Shown: positions 33,476 to 45,703, counted from the stretch's first letter. The stretch: 64,000 nucleotides of DNA from Ceratobasidium sp. AG-K (GCA_037039685.1 JAWNGF010000007.1:2356001-2420000), one strand, 5' to 3'. The notes: generated from the sequence alone by a model not told the origin. A program made the numbers and translations.

Positions 33476-35207
33476 TCAAAGATAATAAAGCAGGCCCTGA
33501 TGCTCCAGAGGCAAAAACTCGATGCGATTCTGCCCGTGGAAGGTCTCTCGGGCACGCTCAGCGCTAATCCATCCTGCTTCTCCTCTTGATACCTCCCATA
33601 ACCGCCTACCGCTTTCCCCGCCACTATCCCAAACCTCCACAAGGTTTGGACAGATGCATGCAATTCTGGGTATGAACCACTCCCATCCAACTGTTCCACC
33701 CCCGTTTACATGATCGGCGGCTTGGGAGAGAATGGATTTATCTACCATCAGGGTGCGCAGTCTAGGCAGTTGCCCTAGCAGTTCGGTGAAGCATACCTGC
33801 ATGAATCAGAGGTCTGAATCCAGGAGTGTTGGGATTCACTCACATAGTCGTCTAGCTTGGAGTATGTTTGCATCGTTTCCAACAGGTCTGACGCTCTCAA
33901 GAGCTGCTTCAAGGCAATGACGGGAATCAAAACGTTCCGATATTGAGCCGATCCAGGCGATACAACTAGCCTACGCAATAAAGGCAAATGCATTGCGCTT
34001 GAAGAAATATCGTTTAGTCCGGTCCCTCGATTGTCCTCGTATAGTGTGTCATCAGTTATCGTAAGATTTGTCAACTGACTCGCAAGGCTTGAACCAACAA
34101 TAGGTTTGCACAAAAACGCAGGCCCTTCAAATTCTACCAGTGATGGAAACAACTGAGCTATTTCTTTGTGCTCAACAACGCCAGAATATGCGTTATCCGG
34201 GACCCAACCAAAAGCTAGTTTTTTGATTCCAGGGTGGCACTCGAAAAACTTGCGGAGCGGCCCAGCCGTTCCATCTTGAACAAAAAAATTATCCCAGTCC
34301 AAGCGTGCAGCACCTCTAACGCAGAAGGTGTGTAGGGCAGAATACCTAAAGTCGCCATCAATCGAGGCTACAAGTGCATCTGGTGAATAAGTTGGATTAT
34401 TTCTCCCATGTGACGATAAATCGATTTGAAAAGACGCGAGCCTGGGACAGGACGCAAGCAATTCTTTGACAGATTCAATATGTACCTGATCAATCGACGT
34501 AGCTTTACAAGCACGGTTTAATTTAAAAGTCACACAATAGTAATGTGAATGAGCTCACATGGGGTGGTGAAGACTATGGATACATGTGTAAGCCCTGAAT
34601 ACCTGAAGATTCTGGTATTGTCAGCCACATAGACGCAGTGAAGTACCACAATTCAACTTACGAGGCATATTGCTCTACAAAAGATACGCATAGAAACCCT
34701 CGCAAGTCAGAATTTACCTTTAGAATTTGTTGAACCGGGCGTACCTATGCTGTGACCAAAAAGGGGTTATTAATCGATACGTGAATGGAGCTCAGGCCTG
34801 GACACCGCGATTGGAATAGACGGAATATATCCAAATCCTCTGGAACGAAGCCCAGTTCCCAGGATAGACGTGTGAGCCGAGGTAATTTGGGTACGATTTG
34901 CTTCAGATGGTGAAAACTATCCTCGTCGATCCGTTTACGGCCGCATTTCTTCGAGGATTTCCTATACAGCACTAGACCGCTTATAGCCGATGCCGGGGAA
35001 AGTGGACTATTCTGTTCTTTTATTTCAAGACTCCGAGCCAAGCGCTTTAGGTGTTCCTCGAGAAAAACACACGGCGTGTTATACAAGTAGGGGAAAACGC
35101 AAAGTTTGCCAAGTACGGCTAACAGCTGATGACGAGCCGAGGTCTTCCAGAGGCAAATACTTCATAATACAGCCAGTAATTTCGTTTGGCAAGGCGACTA
35201 GAAACAT
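33476..35207 (-). CDS. F-box protein with leucine-rich-like C-terminal region
   Basis: F-box proteins recruit substrates to SCF ubiquitin ligases. From ATG 35207 I read MFLVALPNEITGCIMKYLPL, then EDLGSSSAVSRTWQTLRFPLL, a standard F-box. A one-base frame break follows at about 35085, after which NTPCVFLEEHLKRLARSLE continues. Later come LKQIVPKLPRLTRLSWELGFVPEDLDIFRLFQSRCPGLSSIHVS, then SVKELLASCPRLASFQIDLSS and EFEGPAFLCKPIV, then LGQLPRLRTLMVDKSILSQ. The leucine-spaced segments suggest an LRR-like solenoid. It ends at 33476. No intron can explain the break near 35085, since no AG/GT is placed to do so, so it is either an assembly indel or an inactivating frameshift. A truncated paralogue follows directly downstream. 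Confidence 0.7.
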
Positions 35208-35834
35208 CCCAGTATCTTGTTCGTCTCTCTGGTTTCAATGGTTGCGTCGAGTATCTCGCCAGGTTGTAGTCGCTGGGGAAGTTTGGTTTCCGGTAAATGA
35301 CGACCGCTGACTAAGCTTTCATGTAATGGTGAGGCGCTTCCCCCAGGTCTTCACTCCCGATTCGTCTCTTTGTCTGCTAATAAGACGCTTCAACTCGAAG
35401 AGGATAACTCGGAGCTATTTCAATTAGGCGATAAATACCCTCCATTTTGTTCATGGTTGGAAAAAGGGGTTCGGCGTACTTACGGACACACTCACGAAAA
35501 TTAAATAATCGAGGCTAGCACGTAACCCAACACACGGTTCCGAGTGATGTTACAAAGTGCCTCGCGTCAAGCTTCTAAAAGGTATATAAATGAATCTAGC
35601 TACGACAGAATCGTACACTTTCCCGAAATTACCACTGTCCGTCAAATCCTACGAAACCCGAGAGCAAGAACAACGGAAAGTATGGCTTCTTTTCGAGCAA
35701 ACTGCACCAGTTCCAAGCTATCAAGAATACAATAGTTAGCGCTCGCCTAATTCGGTCGTGGGGCCTACATACCACTCGTCAACCGCCCATCGATACAACT
35801 CCCAGCATCGAAATACGAGTCGGCTAAACAGCAG
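35208..35834. other. Intergenic upstream of the F-box gene
   Basis: Nothing recognisable; contains the F-box gene promoter and the 3' region of the DUF2009 gene. Confidence 0.4.
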
Positions 35835-38091
35835 TCAGATACCGACTCTAGCCACGGATCGTTTACGCTTACCCCCACTCCCATCAAACGCGCTCCTGAA
35901 AAAGTCTACGAGCACAAGTCGGATCGCCTCTTCCGGCCCACCCCACTCTCGCGTCGCATACGCCCGCACCCGCGCATCATTCACGATGTGCGACAGGACA
36001 TTGGAGATGGGCAATAGGATCCGGTAGACCTGCGAGTACTTGTCGATAAAGAGCAGAGCGTTGGGGACGTTGTGGTCGCCCATATGGACCACACTGCGAC
36101 ACGGTTAACAGTCGAAAGCGGGAGGGGTGAGGGACGCACCTGCTCCCGACCCAACCGCCCAAATCGCGTTGCGCTCGACTGAGGATGGCGTGCATCTCTC
36201 GGCTGGTCTTGGGCGCGTGTTGGACGCGATTGAGGCCTTGGCCGGTGTCCCGCAGTCGGTAGGGTGCGGTTGTGGAGAGTAGGTCCGATTCGGCGAGAGT
36301 CCATAGGTGGAACATGTCTGCGGCGTGGAATCCAATGCACCGTATATGCGTGGTGTCGGAGTGAGATGACGTAAGGGATGACATAACCCGGGGTGAGGTG
36401 GCGATTCGAGGTTCAGGTGGAGGGCAACACGCATTTGGCAAAACGACAATTCAAACGGATATTCATGTCAGATAAATGAGCGGGTAGAAGGAACGGCACT
36501 CACCACCAAGAATCTCCCTCCAAAGCGTCAAACTCTGCAACACATACGCATACTGCTTCGAATGGTCATGACTGAGCCTCGCCCCATTCCGTCCATTCTT
36601 GATCGCCAAACTCGGCTGTTCGACCTGCCAAAAAACCATCAGCGCTAGCCAATCCATGAAAAAAGCACTCACCTTGGCCGCTTCCTCCAATGTCTTGGTC
36701 GCCGTACACTTGGTCGGATGGAAATACTTTTTCAAGTACCCAATCATAATCTCGCACGGATCCCGGTTGACGCGCAAGAATGCCGAGTTGTCACTGATAC
36801 TGTAGATGCACTGGCGGAGCAAGTCGGCAGAAATCGGTTCGACTTTTTCTTCCTCTTCCTTGTCTTCGTTGACGACCTCGGCTTCCCGTTCTCGTTCTCG
36901 CCCCCTCCTATAGGACCTGAGGTTCCTTGGGGTTGGACTGGCGGCGGCGTATTCCCTGACGAGTGCTTCGACCGCTCGTTCTTTTTCCTTGATGGATCGT
37001 TGGACTTCGGCGCGGACTCGTCCGGTCGCTCCTGGTGGACTGATGATTTCCCTGGTCGCAGTCTCTAATCGGGGGTCTTCGAGGATGCCGAGAGCACCAT
37101 GTTTCTCAAGGGTAGAGTGGACGGTGACGATAGGTTTGACGGGAGAGAAGCCGAGGAGTTGGTGGACGTCGGGGGATTGGGCGTCCATGAGGAGGTATAT
37201 GAGCTTGCCGTACGTTTCTCGCATCCTGCAAAATAAAGCTCAAGACGAATCAACGGATTACGGGAACAGAACTTACTTGTCGGGATTCATAATCTTATGC
37301 CTCCGCCCAATCTCAAACACCTTTGCGAACCAGCCCTCATTCGCCGCAAAGTCTCGTCCCTCGAACAGCTCTTGCCCGGTCTTGTAGTCCGCCGCGAGGC
37401 ACAGACCAGACAGGATGGAACAAAGCTCACGAATTTGAGCGGCGCGCGTTTGGTGCGTGTGGACGTGTACGAGACTATGTCCACGCGGTCCGTGTATTCC
37501 GACACGTGCATCGCAGACTCGAGCAGGCGGAGCAGTTTGCGTTCGATGAGAGTCAGTCGCAATGGGATGGATTTGGCTCGCTTGGCTAGGGAGAATGCGG
37601 GTTTGGTGGAAGTTGAGGGTGATGTGGGTTCGGCCATGTCTTGGTCATCCTCGTCTGCTGCCTCGTCCTGGTCGGGTTCGTCAGAGGTCGTGGCAGCTTT
37701 AGGGACGGGGTTGGATGTAGGTTCGTCTGGGTGGAGTGGCCGTGAAGTGTGTTGTTTGCGGCTGCCCTTGCGATGCTGAGCCTGGAAGCAGACGTCGCAA
37801 AAGTCGTCTTCACAGGCATCGCAATGGACGTTCGCAGGTTGGTCTTCCCACCAAGCCAAGTTAGCAATTATTAATGCCTAGAATGCACCTCCAAAGCGCA
37901 CCTTCACACTCTACGCAATACCCCTCCTCCGCTCCCTTGCCCTCTTCCTCCTCCTGTTCCCCATCCGCTACTTTTCCCTCCTCGCCATTTTGCTCGAGCT
38001 CGGCCTCGAAAGCCTCAGGATTGTCGAGAATGCTGGAAAGCGTCCATTGAGGTCCGCCGTTGGGTTTGCTTTCACTACTGCCGGCTACCAT
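35835..38091 (-). CDS. UPF0652/DUF2009 conserved protein with B-box-like zinc finger
   Basis: A conserved eukaryotic protein of unknown biochemical role. From ATG 38091 (MVAGSSESKPNG) there is an acidic leader. Then come YCVECE joined across an intron to DQPANVHCDACEDDFCDVCF and HRKGSRKQH, a Cys/His zinc-binding module. The DUF2009 body follows: EYTDRVDIVSYTS, ILSGLCLAADYKTGQELFEGRDFAANE, FEIGRRHKIMNPDK, MRETYGKLIYLLMDAQSPDVHQLLGFSPVKPIVTVHSTLEKHGALGIL and IGFHAADMFHLWTLAESDLL. The C-terminal part runs MGDHNVPNALLFIDKYSQVYRILLPI to stop at 35835. At about 37440-37450 the frame shifts by one base between RTKR and QIRELCSIL with no plausible intron. Since the family is conserved and otherwise complete, an assembly error is the likelier cause. 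A CCACGTGAT E-box lies about 75 bp upstream of the start. Confidence 0.85.
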
Positions 38092-38164
38092 CGTAAAGTG
38101 TGATCGAGGAAATTATTCGCGGAGAAAGAGTCGCGTCACGTTGCAAATTACTCTCAGGGTCTCC

Positions 38165-38170
38165 CACGTG
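38165..38170. promoter_or_regulatory. CACGTG motif upstream of the DUF2009 gene
   Basis: CACGTG within CCCACGTGATT, about 75 bp upstream of the ATG at 38091; reads ATCACGTGG on the gene's strand. It is one of four starts here with this motif at 70-145 bp. Confidence 0.35.
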
Positions 38171-39524
38171 ATTGCAAGGGCACATGCTGGATGACACATA
38201 TTTAGATCATACACTCCTGCAAGTCAAGGGAACAAACCAATCTCTAAGAGGTCCTGGGCCCTCGCTCTCAAGGGCTTATCTCTCTTGTCCTCGCTCATGC
38301 AGTCGTGCCTCTCAGCTTGCAGCCCCTCAGCTTGCAGGAAGCACAGGAAGCGCAGCTGACAAATCTGCCACTCAACTTGCCTCCAGCATCTCTAAGGGCG
38401 TATGTAACTCCAAGATGGGTGTGGTCCATTTCTTGAGACTATTTCGGAGTATATTACATAGATTCACCGAACCCCGCGTTGCCCTAGAGTCTCGACAATG
38501 CGAACGATTAGGGAGCTTGTTTGTTCATGTTTAGCAAAAGCGCCATTCGTCAGCGTACAAGCTGAGGGACAAGACTGTACCTCCCACACTCTCAGTCCCC
38601 GAGGAAGGTTCGCAAAAAAGGCACTAAATGGTTCACCTCGGGAAATTTTTCGGGGTGTGTCTGCTTTCTTCCTCACACATACACTTCCACCGGGATGTTC
38701 GAACTCTTTCCAATTCTATCAGCCTCTGTGCGAAGCTGTGCACAAAAATTCAGTCATGTGGCTATATGCGCTCACCTCGGAGGCGCTGCTGCAAATCTTA
38801 AAACACACAAATTCTGGAGATTATGAAGACTAAGCAGCTGAAAAACTCTGCGGGTATAGATTATACAAGGTATCTACGCATTATTCCGTGTATTAGGAAA
38901 ATACGGTGTGTCCGGTAAAAGTGCATCCAGGCGACGCAGTCATTTATCTAAATCGGACCGAGGTCCCACAAAAAAGGCCACTCTAGCAAAGCGCAAGAGA
39001 AACGCAGGCTCGAGTTGAGAGTAAGCCTAGTAGGTGCACAGTTACGAGGTGCAGGACGTCGACCCTGCTTCAGATGAGCGGTTAGTACAGTGGCGCGCTA
39101 TATCCATACGAATAGCCACTCACCATTCAACGCCGTTGTGGATCCTGGCAAAAGCTTTCTACACCTTTTCCCGCCACCTCCCCGATAGCGATGCTTGTAG
39201 TGGTAGACCCACACATCTTGGCGCTCTCGACCGAGCAATAAAGGCTCACCACCCGGCATTATCATACAAATCGCCCTTCCCAATTGATCCGTCGCATCCT
39301 GGAGATTCTCAGACACTTGCCATCATACGCATTGGAGTAGTCCTCAGACGCCAATTGGGCTGCGGCAGATGGATCTCCAACAGCTTGGAAATGATTTTTA
39401 ATCGTGCTCCCCGCGGTGTTTCCAAACTGGCTAAACCACCTGTGACGCTGAGCACGGGCTCTTCTCCGTGCTGAGGATAATTATGGGGGGACCTTGAATG
39501 GTCGTGAGCGTCGTTGACGTCGAG
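38171..39524. other. No supported gene
   Basis: Several open frames of 70-150 codons on both strands overlap, none with a recognisable domain or consistent exon chain. The minus-strand stretch near 39098-39316 could be a 3' extension of the following hypothetical gene. Confidence 0.35.
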
Positions 39525-39938
39525 TTATGCGAGATCCTGTACTCCACCGGCGTGGAATTTGGAGAACTCGGTCATATCAAACACATAGTTGAAACCATCC
39601 CCGCCAGCGCCAAGGGCTGCAGTCACGATCCCAAAAGTTGCTGGGATCGCCACATCCCAAAAGCCACGAGAAGGAAGAGCCAGGCTTCTCTCCTGGAGAG
39701 CCTTTTTGACTATGCGGTACTTGAAGCCATAATATCCCGAGCGCGGGCCGGACCGTACAGCCGTCGCGATGAGATTAGATCCTTGGCTTGGGATCGCGCC
39801 TGCCAACTGCATAGCGACCCCCACGTTAGATGTCTCTCGCTTTAGGGGCGTATCAGCCCCGAGTTTGACCAGTTTGTCGGAGTCCATTTTAGCTAGATTC
39901 TCCTTGAAACGCCCGCGATGAATGGTCGAGAAGGGCAT
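39525..39938 (-). CDS. Hypothetical protein (fragment or small gene)
   Basis: Minus-strand frame beginning MPFSTIHRGRFKENLAK (ATG 39938; a second ATG, MDSDKLVKLGAD, lies at 39887) and ending at 39525. A central stretch GFWDVAIPATFGIVTAALGAGGDGF could be a membrane or hydrophobic segment. I do not recognise the family. The open frame extends upstream of 39938, so the true start may lie further out. It is adjacent to family copy A but unrelated to it. Confidence 0.35.
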   Translation of the reverse strand: MPFSTIHRGRFKENLAKMDSDKLVKLGADTPLKRETSNVGVAMQLAGAIPSQGSNLIATAVRSGPRSGYYGFKYRIVKKALQERSLALPSRGFWDVAIPATFGIVTAALGAGGDGFNYVFDMTEFSKFHAGGVQDLA

Positions 39939-40283
39939 GGCAATTGGTGAGTGTATAGTTGAGTTCAAGGTTAGAGAATTGAGATGTGCGACCTTGGTAC
40001 GATAGCTTAGAGCAGTATACACCCAAGCGGGAGCTGGTTAGAATATCAAGGCTGTAACCGGCAGGTTGGGTCGGGACCCCCAGTTCCATAGACGTGGCAT
40101 TCTCAGTTCTCCGGACACCATATCCCCATATATAGTATGCGATAAAATCTGCTGGCCCTTGGTTCTTGGGATCAAGCAATGAGCATATACCGTTAGGGGC
40201 ATCAATGCTGGGATCCGAATTACTAAACCAAAATTACATTTACGCCTAGACGAAAGGGGAAACTGATTTGAGAGTGAACAAAA

Positions 40284-41310
40284 TCAAACCTTGCGGGCGG
40301 GCTCAATGGTGAAAGCGCCGGTGGCGTCGTCCTCGATAAAGTTCCAGCTGGAAACATCGTCCAGCTCATTGAGATTGCGGCTCCAGATGGCATCTGTCTC
40401 AACTGCGCCGCGAAGCATCTCAGTGGCTGTGTGGTCGTTGAATTAGTGGAGTAAACTTGGGTCAGCATATGCACGTACCCTTGTAGTCGCGAGTTACATA
40501 TGCAGTAAGCGTAGGAGTAAACTTGGCAGTGACATTGGACTTGGATCTACCAGCAGATGAGTCAAACTGAATTGCATAATTCGACTTGTGCTTTGACATA
40601 CCCGACCCGGTCCATATGAGCGTTGGCTCGAAGCGCTGGTTGATCCCGTCTCCATTGACAAATCCTAATTAAAATAATTGTCCAAATGCGATCAGTATGC
40701 CCCTGGCCATAGTGACACTATACATACCAACACTTATATTGGCGCGACCGTCGGTGTTATTCTTGCATACCAGGAGTTTAGTGTCACCCCTTTGACGTTG
40801 TTACCAAAGCGCTTTTGGCCTGGTCCGCCAGAAATACTACTTATGTCTCCGCTCTAGGTTTATCATGAGCAATGATACTCCAATGGGTGACGGATAAATT
40901 ACCCGAGCTTCGACCCAGGCGGCAGAGTCGACCAGGTTGTCCTGGTCCTACGGACAAAATGAGTACCGAAGATCTGGCAACCGTCTTTGGTAGCGTACTG
41001 TTTGGGCATAGCCAAAAGCCAGACGAGAGACATATTGAACCGAGGCCTTGGCATGCCCCTTGGCGCGGAACGTGATCACTTCTACACTCATCAAGGTCAA
41101 AACAGGACATCGCCCAATTCTTGCATGCAACGCACTCCATACAACTGGGAACTGGTCACGGAACAACTTGGAGGTCGAGGGAGGATCAAACATTAGCATG
41201 ACGGTCGTGTCCCTGTGTGGCCGCTACCGGTCAACTATTACCAATCCGCACATCAAACATGCTCACTTTTGGAGACCAAGAGCGTAGAATTGCAGAGTCT
41301 TGGTAGCCAT
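40284..41310 (-). pseudogene. Tandem family copy A (extra introns, two 1-nt frame breaks)
   Basis: Diverged member of the family described at 42281-43085. Start ATG 41310 (MATKTLQFYALGLQK), stop TGA at 40284. It keeps the three shared introns and has four more: after FGYAQT, after WVEAR, after NISVG and before SKSNVT. Each is GT-AG and about 49-62 nt, and each interrupts a stretch that is continuous in copies B-E. Two single-base deletions are seen against the other copies: one in the NNVKG..DTKLL region (about 40785-40800) and one at the exon end after LIWTG (about 40600-40610). It is either a decayed copy or affected by sequence error. A TATAAAA box lies at 41417-41424, about 107 bp upstream of the start. 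Confidence 0.65.
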
Positions 41311-41416
41311 TTTCAAGAGGATGCTCGAGATCAAAACGACCGGGGCGAGAGAGCTCAAGGGGACTGGACGGGCTGAAGCCAGTGGCGCGAGCGGGGGGGA
41401 CGTCACACGTGCCGTC

Positions 41417-41424
41417 TTTTATAC
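41417..41424 (-). promoter_or_regulatory. TATA box, family copy A
   Basis: GTATAAAAGA on the minus strand about 107 bp upstream of the start codon; matching elements occur at similar distances in the other copies. Confidence 0.45.
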
Positions 41425-42280
41425 TCGAGTATTGACTGGGAAGACACGGCGTAAGGGAGCACTGAACAGATGACAAGTAGCTTCTCCATAGAGCCGGAGG
41501 GAAGTAGCCGCCATAACATGCAGGTCGCCGAGGCCAAAGTTTTTCTAGAGTTTATCAGGAGCTTGACAACTTGGTACCTGATACATTTTATGCACGTCAA
41601 ATGCCGAGGGAGGTACTGATAGGGAAGAAGTGGACCGTCCCGCCTCGGCCTGTATTCGCAGATCAAGGTCCAAGGCGGACTCGAGTTGCCGGATTCGGAG
41701 GGAAGTCGCCGCACTCGGGTCCCCCCGCCCGTGCGCCTGGCTTGTGGGTGTCGCGTTTGTATCAGTGCTCGCAACCATAGCCCACAATATCATTTCACGT
41801 CGAAGTAGTACAAAACTATCTAGAGTTAGCCCGTTTTTATGCCTAGCGTATGCGGACTGAATCAAACAGTGTCGCCTAGGATAGCCCGGTCAAGCGAGTA
41901 GACGATTCGCCTAGTTCAAGCCGTAGTACTGGAGAGTTCGCGGACTGAACGTAAAGCTGGCAGATTGCGAGACTGGGGAGGAGCACGTTGCAATTGCCGT
42001 CGGGTGGTCCACGAGAAAAAAGAGGTGCGACACGTGATCCTTGCTGACCGGAACGCCGGTGGTAACCTGGGCATACATAATTGCCCCATCGCCCGAGGAT
42101 TCCACGAATATGTAATTCAAACACGAAGAATGCTCTACACGTACGCCACGTCTAGTACGGCCAATAAACGTTTGGATGGCTATGATTCTCATCGCCAGCA
42201 TAAGTCCCACATTAAACTCTCGGATTACGGTACAATACTACGTCAAGAAGGCCATACAACGGCTAAAGCAACAAACCGGT
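41425..42280. other. Intergenic between family copies A and B
   Basis: Short overlapping frames without recognisable domains. Confidence 0.4.
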
Positions 42281-43085
42281 TTACACCCGAGTAGCACGCT
42301 CAATGCTAAAGCCGCCTGTGGCGTCGTCCTCGATGAAGTTCCACCCAGTGACATCGTCGATCTCGTTGAGGTTGCAGCTCCAGATCGCATCAGTCTCAAC
42401 TTCTCCTCGGAGCATTTCAGTGGCTATAATACGTTGCGAACGTGAGTGAAAATTGCGAATGGAGAGTGCTAAGCTTACCTTTGTACTCGCGAGTAACGTA
42501 GGCCGTGAGAGTTGGCGTAAACTGAGCAGTCACATTCGACTTCGATCCCACTCCCATCCACACCAACGTAGGCTCATAACGCTGGTCAATTCCGTCTCCC
42601 TTCACGAACCCAATGCTTAGATTCGCACGGCTGTCGGTGTTATTCTTGCACACCAAGAGCTTGGTGCCACTACCCTTGGAGAGCTCGCCGAAGCGCTTCT
42701 GGCCAGGTCCGCCCTGAATGCTGCTGATGTCACCGCTCTTGACCTCGACCCAGGCAGCCGAGTCTACGAGGTTGTCCTGGTCGGTCTGGGCATAGCCGAA
42801 TGCAAGGCGGGAAACATAATTGACGGAAGCTTTTGCGTGACCCTTGGCGCGGAAAGTAATGACCTCTGGCATGAATGTCAATGCAGATAACGTAGAACGG
42901 ATGCTGAGAACTAACTCCAGACGACGGGGAACTGGTCACGGAAGAGCTTGGAAGTCTGAGGGGGCTCAAACATGAGCATGACAGTGGTATCCCTGAGAGA
43001 AATTAGTCAAGACGATACGAGCTGGGCGACTGGGAACTTACTTCTGGAGCCCATAGGCGTAGAAGTGCATAGTCTTGGAGGCCAT
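42281..43085 (-). CDS. Tandem family protein, copy B
   Basis: Small protein, about 200 residues and four exons, of a family I cannot name. Start ATG 43085 gives MASKTMHFYAYGLQK. Later blocks are DTTVMLMFEPPQTSKLFRDQ, VITFRAKGHAKASVNYVSRLAFGYAQ, SGDISSIQGGPGQKRFGEL, KLLVCKNNTDSRANLSIGF, SKSNVTAQFTPTLTAYVTREYK and ATEMLRGEVETDAIWSCN, ending at 42281. There is no signal peptide or membrane segment, and alternating polar/hydrophobic stretches suggest a beta-rich soluble protein. The introns fall after LQK, after VVW and after REYK. Copy D, 8 kb away on the other strand, is nearly identical in protein. The frame is intact and a TATA-like box is present, so it is probably expressed. Confidence 0.75.
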
Positions 43086-43190
43086 TGTGGAAAGAGAGGG
43101 ATTGTGGAGACTGGGGGGGCGAAGGCAAGAATGTGAGTGAGTGGGATATGCTACGAGGAGCGATGGGTTGGAGCGGCGACTGACGTAGCC

Positions 43191-43199
43191 TTTTATCAG
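43191..43199 (-). promoter_or_regulatory. TATA-like box, family copy B
   Basis: GATAAAAGG on the minus strand about 110 bp upstream of ATG 43085. Confidence 0.4.
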
Positions 43200-44901
43200 C
43201 AGGTAAGCTCAGGTACGACTACATGTTGAAACTAAGATCCCGACCAGGACATCAATGCCGGATCCCGCAATTCGATTTCAAGGATAGCCGAGCATCGGCA
43301 CTCAGTAGCCGCGCCTGCAACAAATGTCACCGACGTCAAGAGCGCGATCGTGTCAGTTCTTGGTAGATGCCGAATGGAGTGCCTGATATTACCCTAAAGA
43401 CGCAGGAACGAACGTGCCGGTACTTCTACGGCGCGGTAAATCGAGGAACAGGATCGTTGTGCCGTCGTCGGCGATCACCAGAGGGCTTTGCAATATTTGG
43501 TTCTGCTTACGTCACCTGTAGCATGTAAATAGAATCACCCAAATGGCGCTCGCCGTCCCGACAAACATCGGATGCTCTGCAATCAAACCCCAGGACTAGA
43601 AGCGACTAGTGTAGACTGTCGGCACGACAGGACCGATTTTGTCTCAATCGTACACTTGAATATTGTTTGGCGACCTGGGCGCACGCATACATGGTCACTA
43701 CACGGGGAAGTCGAACACGCGATGCATTGTTCACCGGCTTGGTTTGAACTCGTGTTACAGAAGCGGCGTAGCGAATATAGGATCCATACACCGATAGAGC
43801 TCCTCGGCAGCGAGCTCACCTTTCAAAGCCCGGCTGAAGCGTTCTCTACACTTCGGATATGGCATTCTCGACATCTCGCTGAACCAAAGACGCCTCGGAA
43901 AGCCCTAATAAGGCAATGCGATCCGAATGCGCTTAGATCCTGTGCTGGAGCGACCCCTGGAATGTGGACTAATTGTAAAGGTTTTGGCCTGTAGAACCAA
44001 TCTGTTTCAAGGCAAATAATATTCAACACAGTCAGCGGTAGATATTTCGACACGTTTTGTGACAAATCCTTACCGTGCGCACAGTGACCTGCCTGAAACT
44101 GCAACTTGAAGATTTCATGGGCAATCGCATCATAGACACAACCACGGATATACGAATCCATTTAGACCGGCTCAAAATCCGGTTCTCTATATTCGAAATT
44201 CTGTCTTGCTCAGCGAAATCTATGCTGCTGCGAATGAAATGGCAAGTAGCATAATGCACACAGGCGTCCAAACGATCACCCTCATGAAAGAGCCCAACAA
44301 GAAATTGTAGCTTTCCCATTCCGACTAGCATCGGCACAAGCGACGTTCTTAGAAATAACATCTTAAGTGGTGGGACTTTATCGCAGAGAAGAACAGGTTA
44401 GTTTGGTGCATTTACAATGATGAAATGTACTCACATGAGGTGTTGCGTTTTTTTACTCTCTATCCTTGTGGCACTTCGTAGCCGCAGACAGCCATAAATG
44501 GGACCTAGTATTCATAGGGGGGGCCGAAGCCGAAGCCGAAGCCGAAGTAAGTGCGTGTTGTTGTTTCGCCGGAGCTCGGACTTGGTGTATTTGTAGGTAT
44601 ACTTGTATGCGCGTTCCCTAGTTGTCGGCGTATCGCTGTCTTGAATTGCAAGCGATTCGCTAAACATACCACCCTGATAAGACAGGCTATGCAAACCACT
44701 GCGCATGGGTGCTCTGAGCGCAACCGTGGTAGTGCAGTTAGACTTCAAATCATTCTGGGCGACCGATTCAACATGTCTTGATATAGTCGTCTTGATTAAT
44801 TCTTCCATATCTTCGTACCATAGCAAGGTGGAATAAAAATGTCTTCTATGACCATACAAAAGCAATATACGAACGAGAAAAGGTACCAAGTACACCACGC
44901 A
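43200..44901. other. Intergenic; unclear minus-strand coding traces
   Basis: Minus-strand segments such as GMGKLQFLVGLFHEGDRLDACVHYATCHFI and DSYIRGCVYDAIAHEIFKLQFQAGH look protein-like but lie in different frames without clear splice sites. I cannot name a family; they may be a decayed gene. Confidence 0.35.
44524..44547 (+). repeat. (CCGAAG)4 microsatellite
   Basis: Four perfect copies of a 6-bp unit directly after a short G run. Confidence 0.85.
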
Positions 44902-45703
44902 TCAAACTCGAGTCGCGCGCTCAATGGTGAAGGCACCAGACGCATCGTCCTCGATAAAGTTCCAGCCAGTCACATCGTCAATCTCGTTGATGTTGCAACT
45001 CCAGATGGCATCGGTCTCGACTTCTCCGCGGAGCATCTCCGTAGCTGGGTAATAATCGGTAAGTCCACAATCATCCCAAAGCAATATCTGGCACTTACCC
45101 TTGTACTCCCTGGTTACATAAGCAGTCAAGGTCGGTGTAAACTGCGCTGTCACATTTGACTTGGAGCCCACACCCGTCCAAACCAGTGTAGGCTCATACC
45201 GCTGATCAATCCCGTCGCCCCTAACAAACCCCACACTCAAATTCGCCCTCGCATCGGTATTATTCTTGCACACAAGTAACTTGGTTCCGCTCCCTTTTGC
45301 GAGATCTCCGAAGCGTTTTTGACCAGGCCCTCCTTGAATGGAGGAAATGTCACCGGATTTGACTTCGACCCATGCAGCGGAATCGACGAGGTTGTCTTGG
45401 TCTGTTTGGGCGTATCCGAATGCGAGGCGCGAGACGTAGGTGACTGATGCTTTGGCGTGGCCTTTGGCACGGAAGGTAATAACCTCTACCAGAGGGCGTC
45501 AGAACTTGGATTGAGGAAGCTGGAGATGGGCTTACTCCAGACGACGGGAAATTGGTCACGGAAGAGTTTGGACGTTTGAGGAGGGTCGAACATGAGCATT
45601 ACGGTGGTATCTCTGCGAGTTGTTTAGTTTGGGTGAGGATGCAGGAATGTAGAGCTTACTTTTGGAGCCCATAGGCGTAAAAGTGCATAGTTTTGGAAGC
45701 CAT
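44902..45703 (-). CDS. Tandem family protein, copy C
   Basis: Intact four-exon member of the same family. Start ATG 45703 (MASKTMHFYAYGLQK), stop 44902. It has the same three intron positions as copy B. It differs from B and D at scattered sites, for example SVGFVRGDGIDQRYE against SIGFVKGDGIDQRYE, and ends ASGAFTIERATRV. A TATAAAA element lies about 95-100 bp upstream (45798-45805). Function unknown. Confidence 0.75.
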
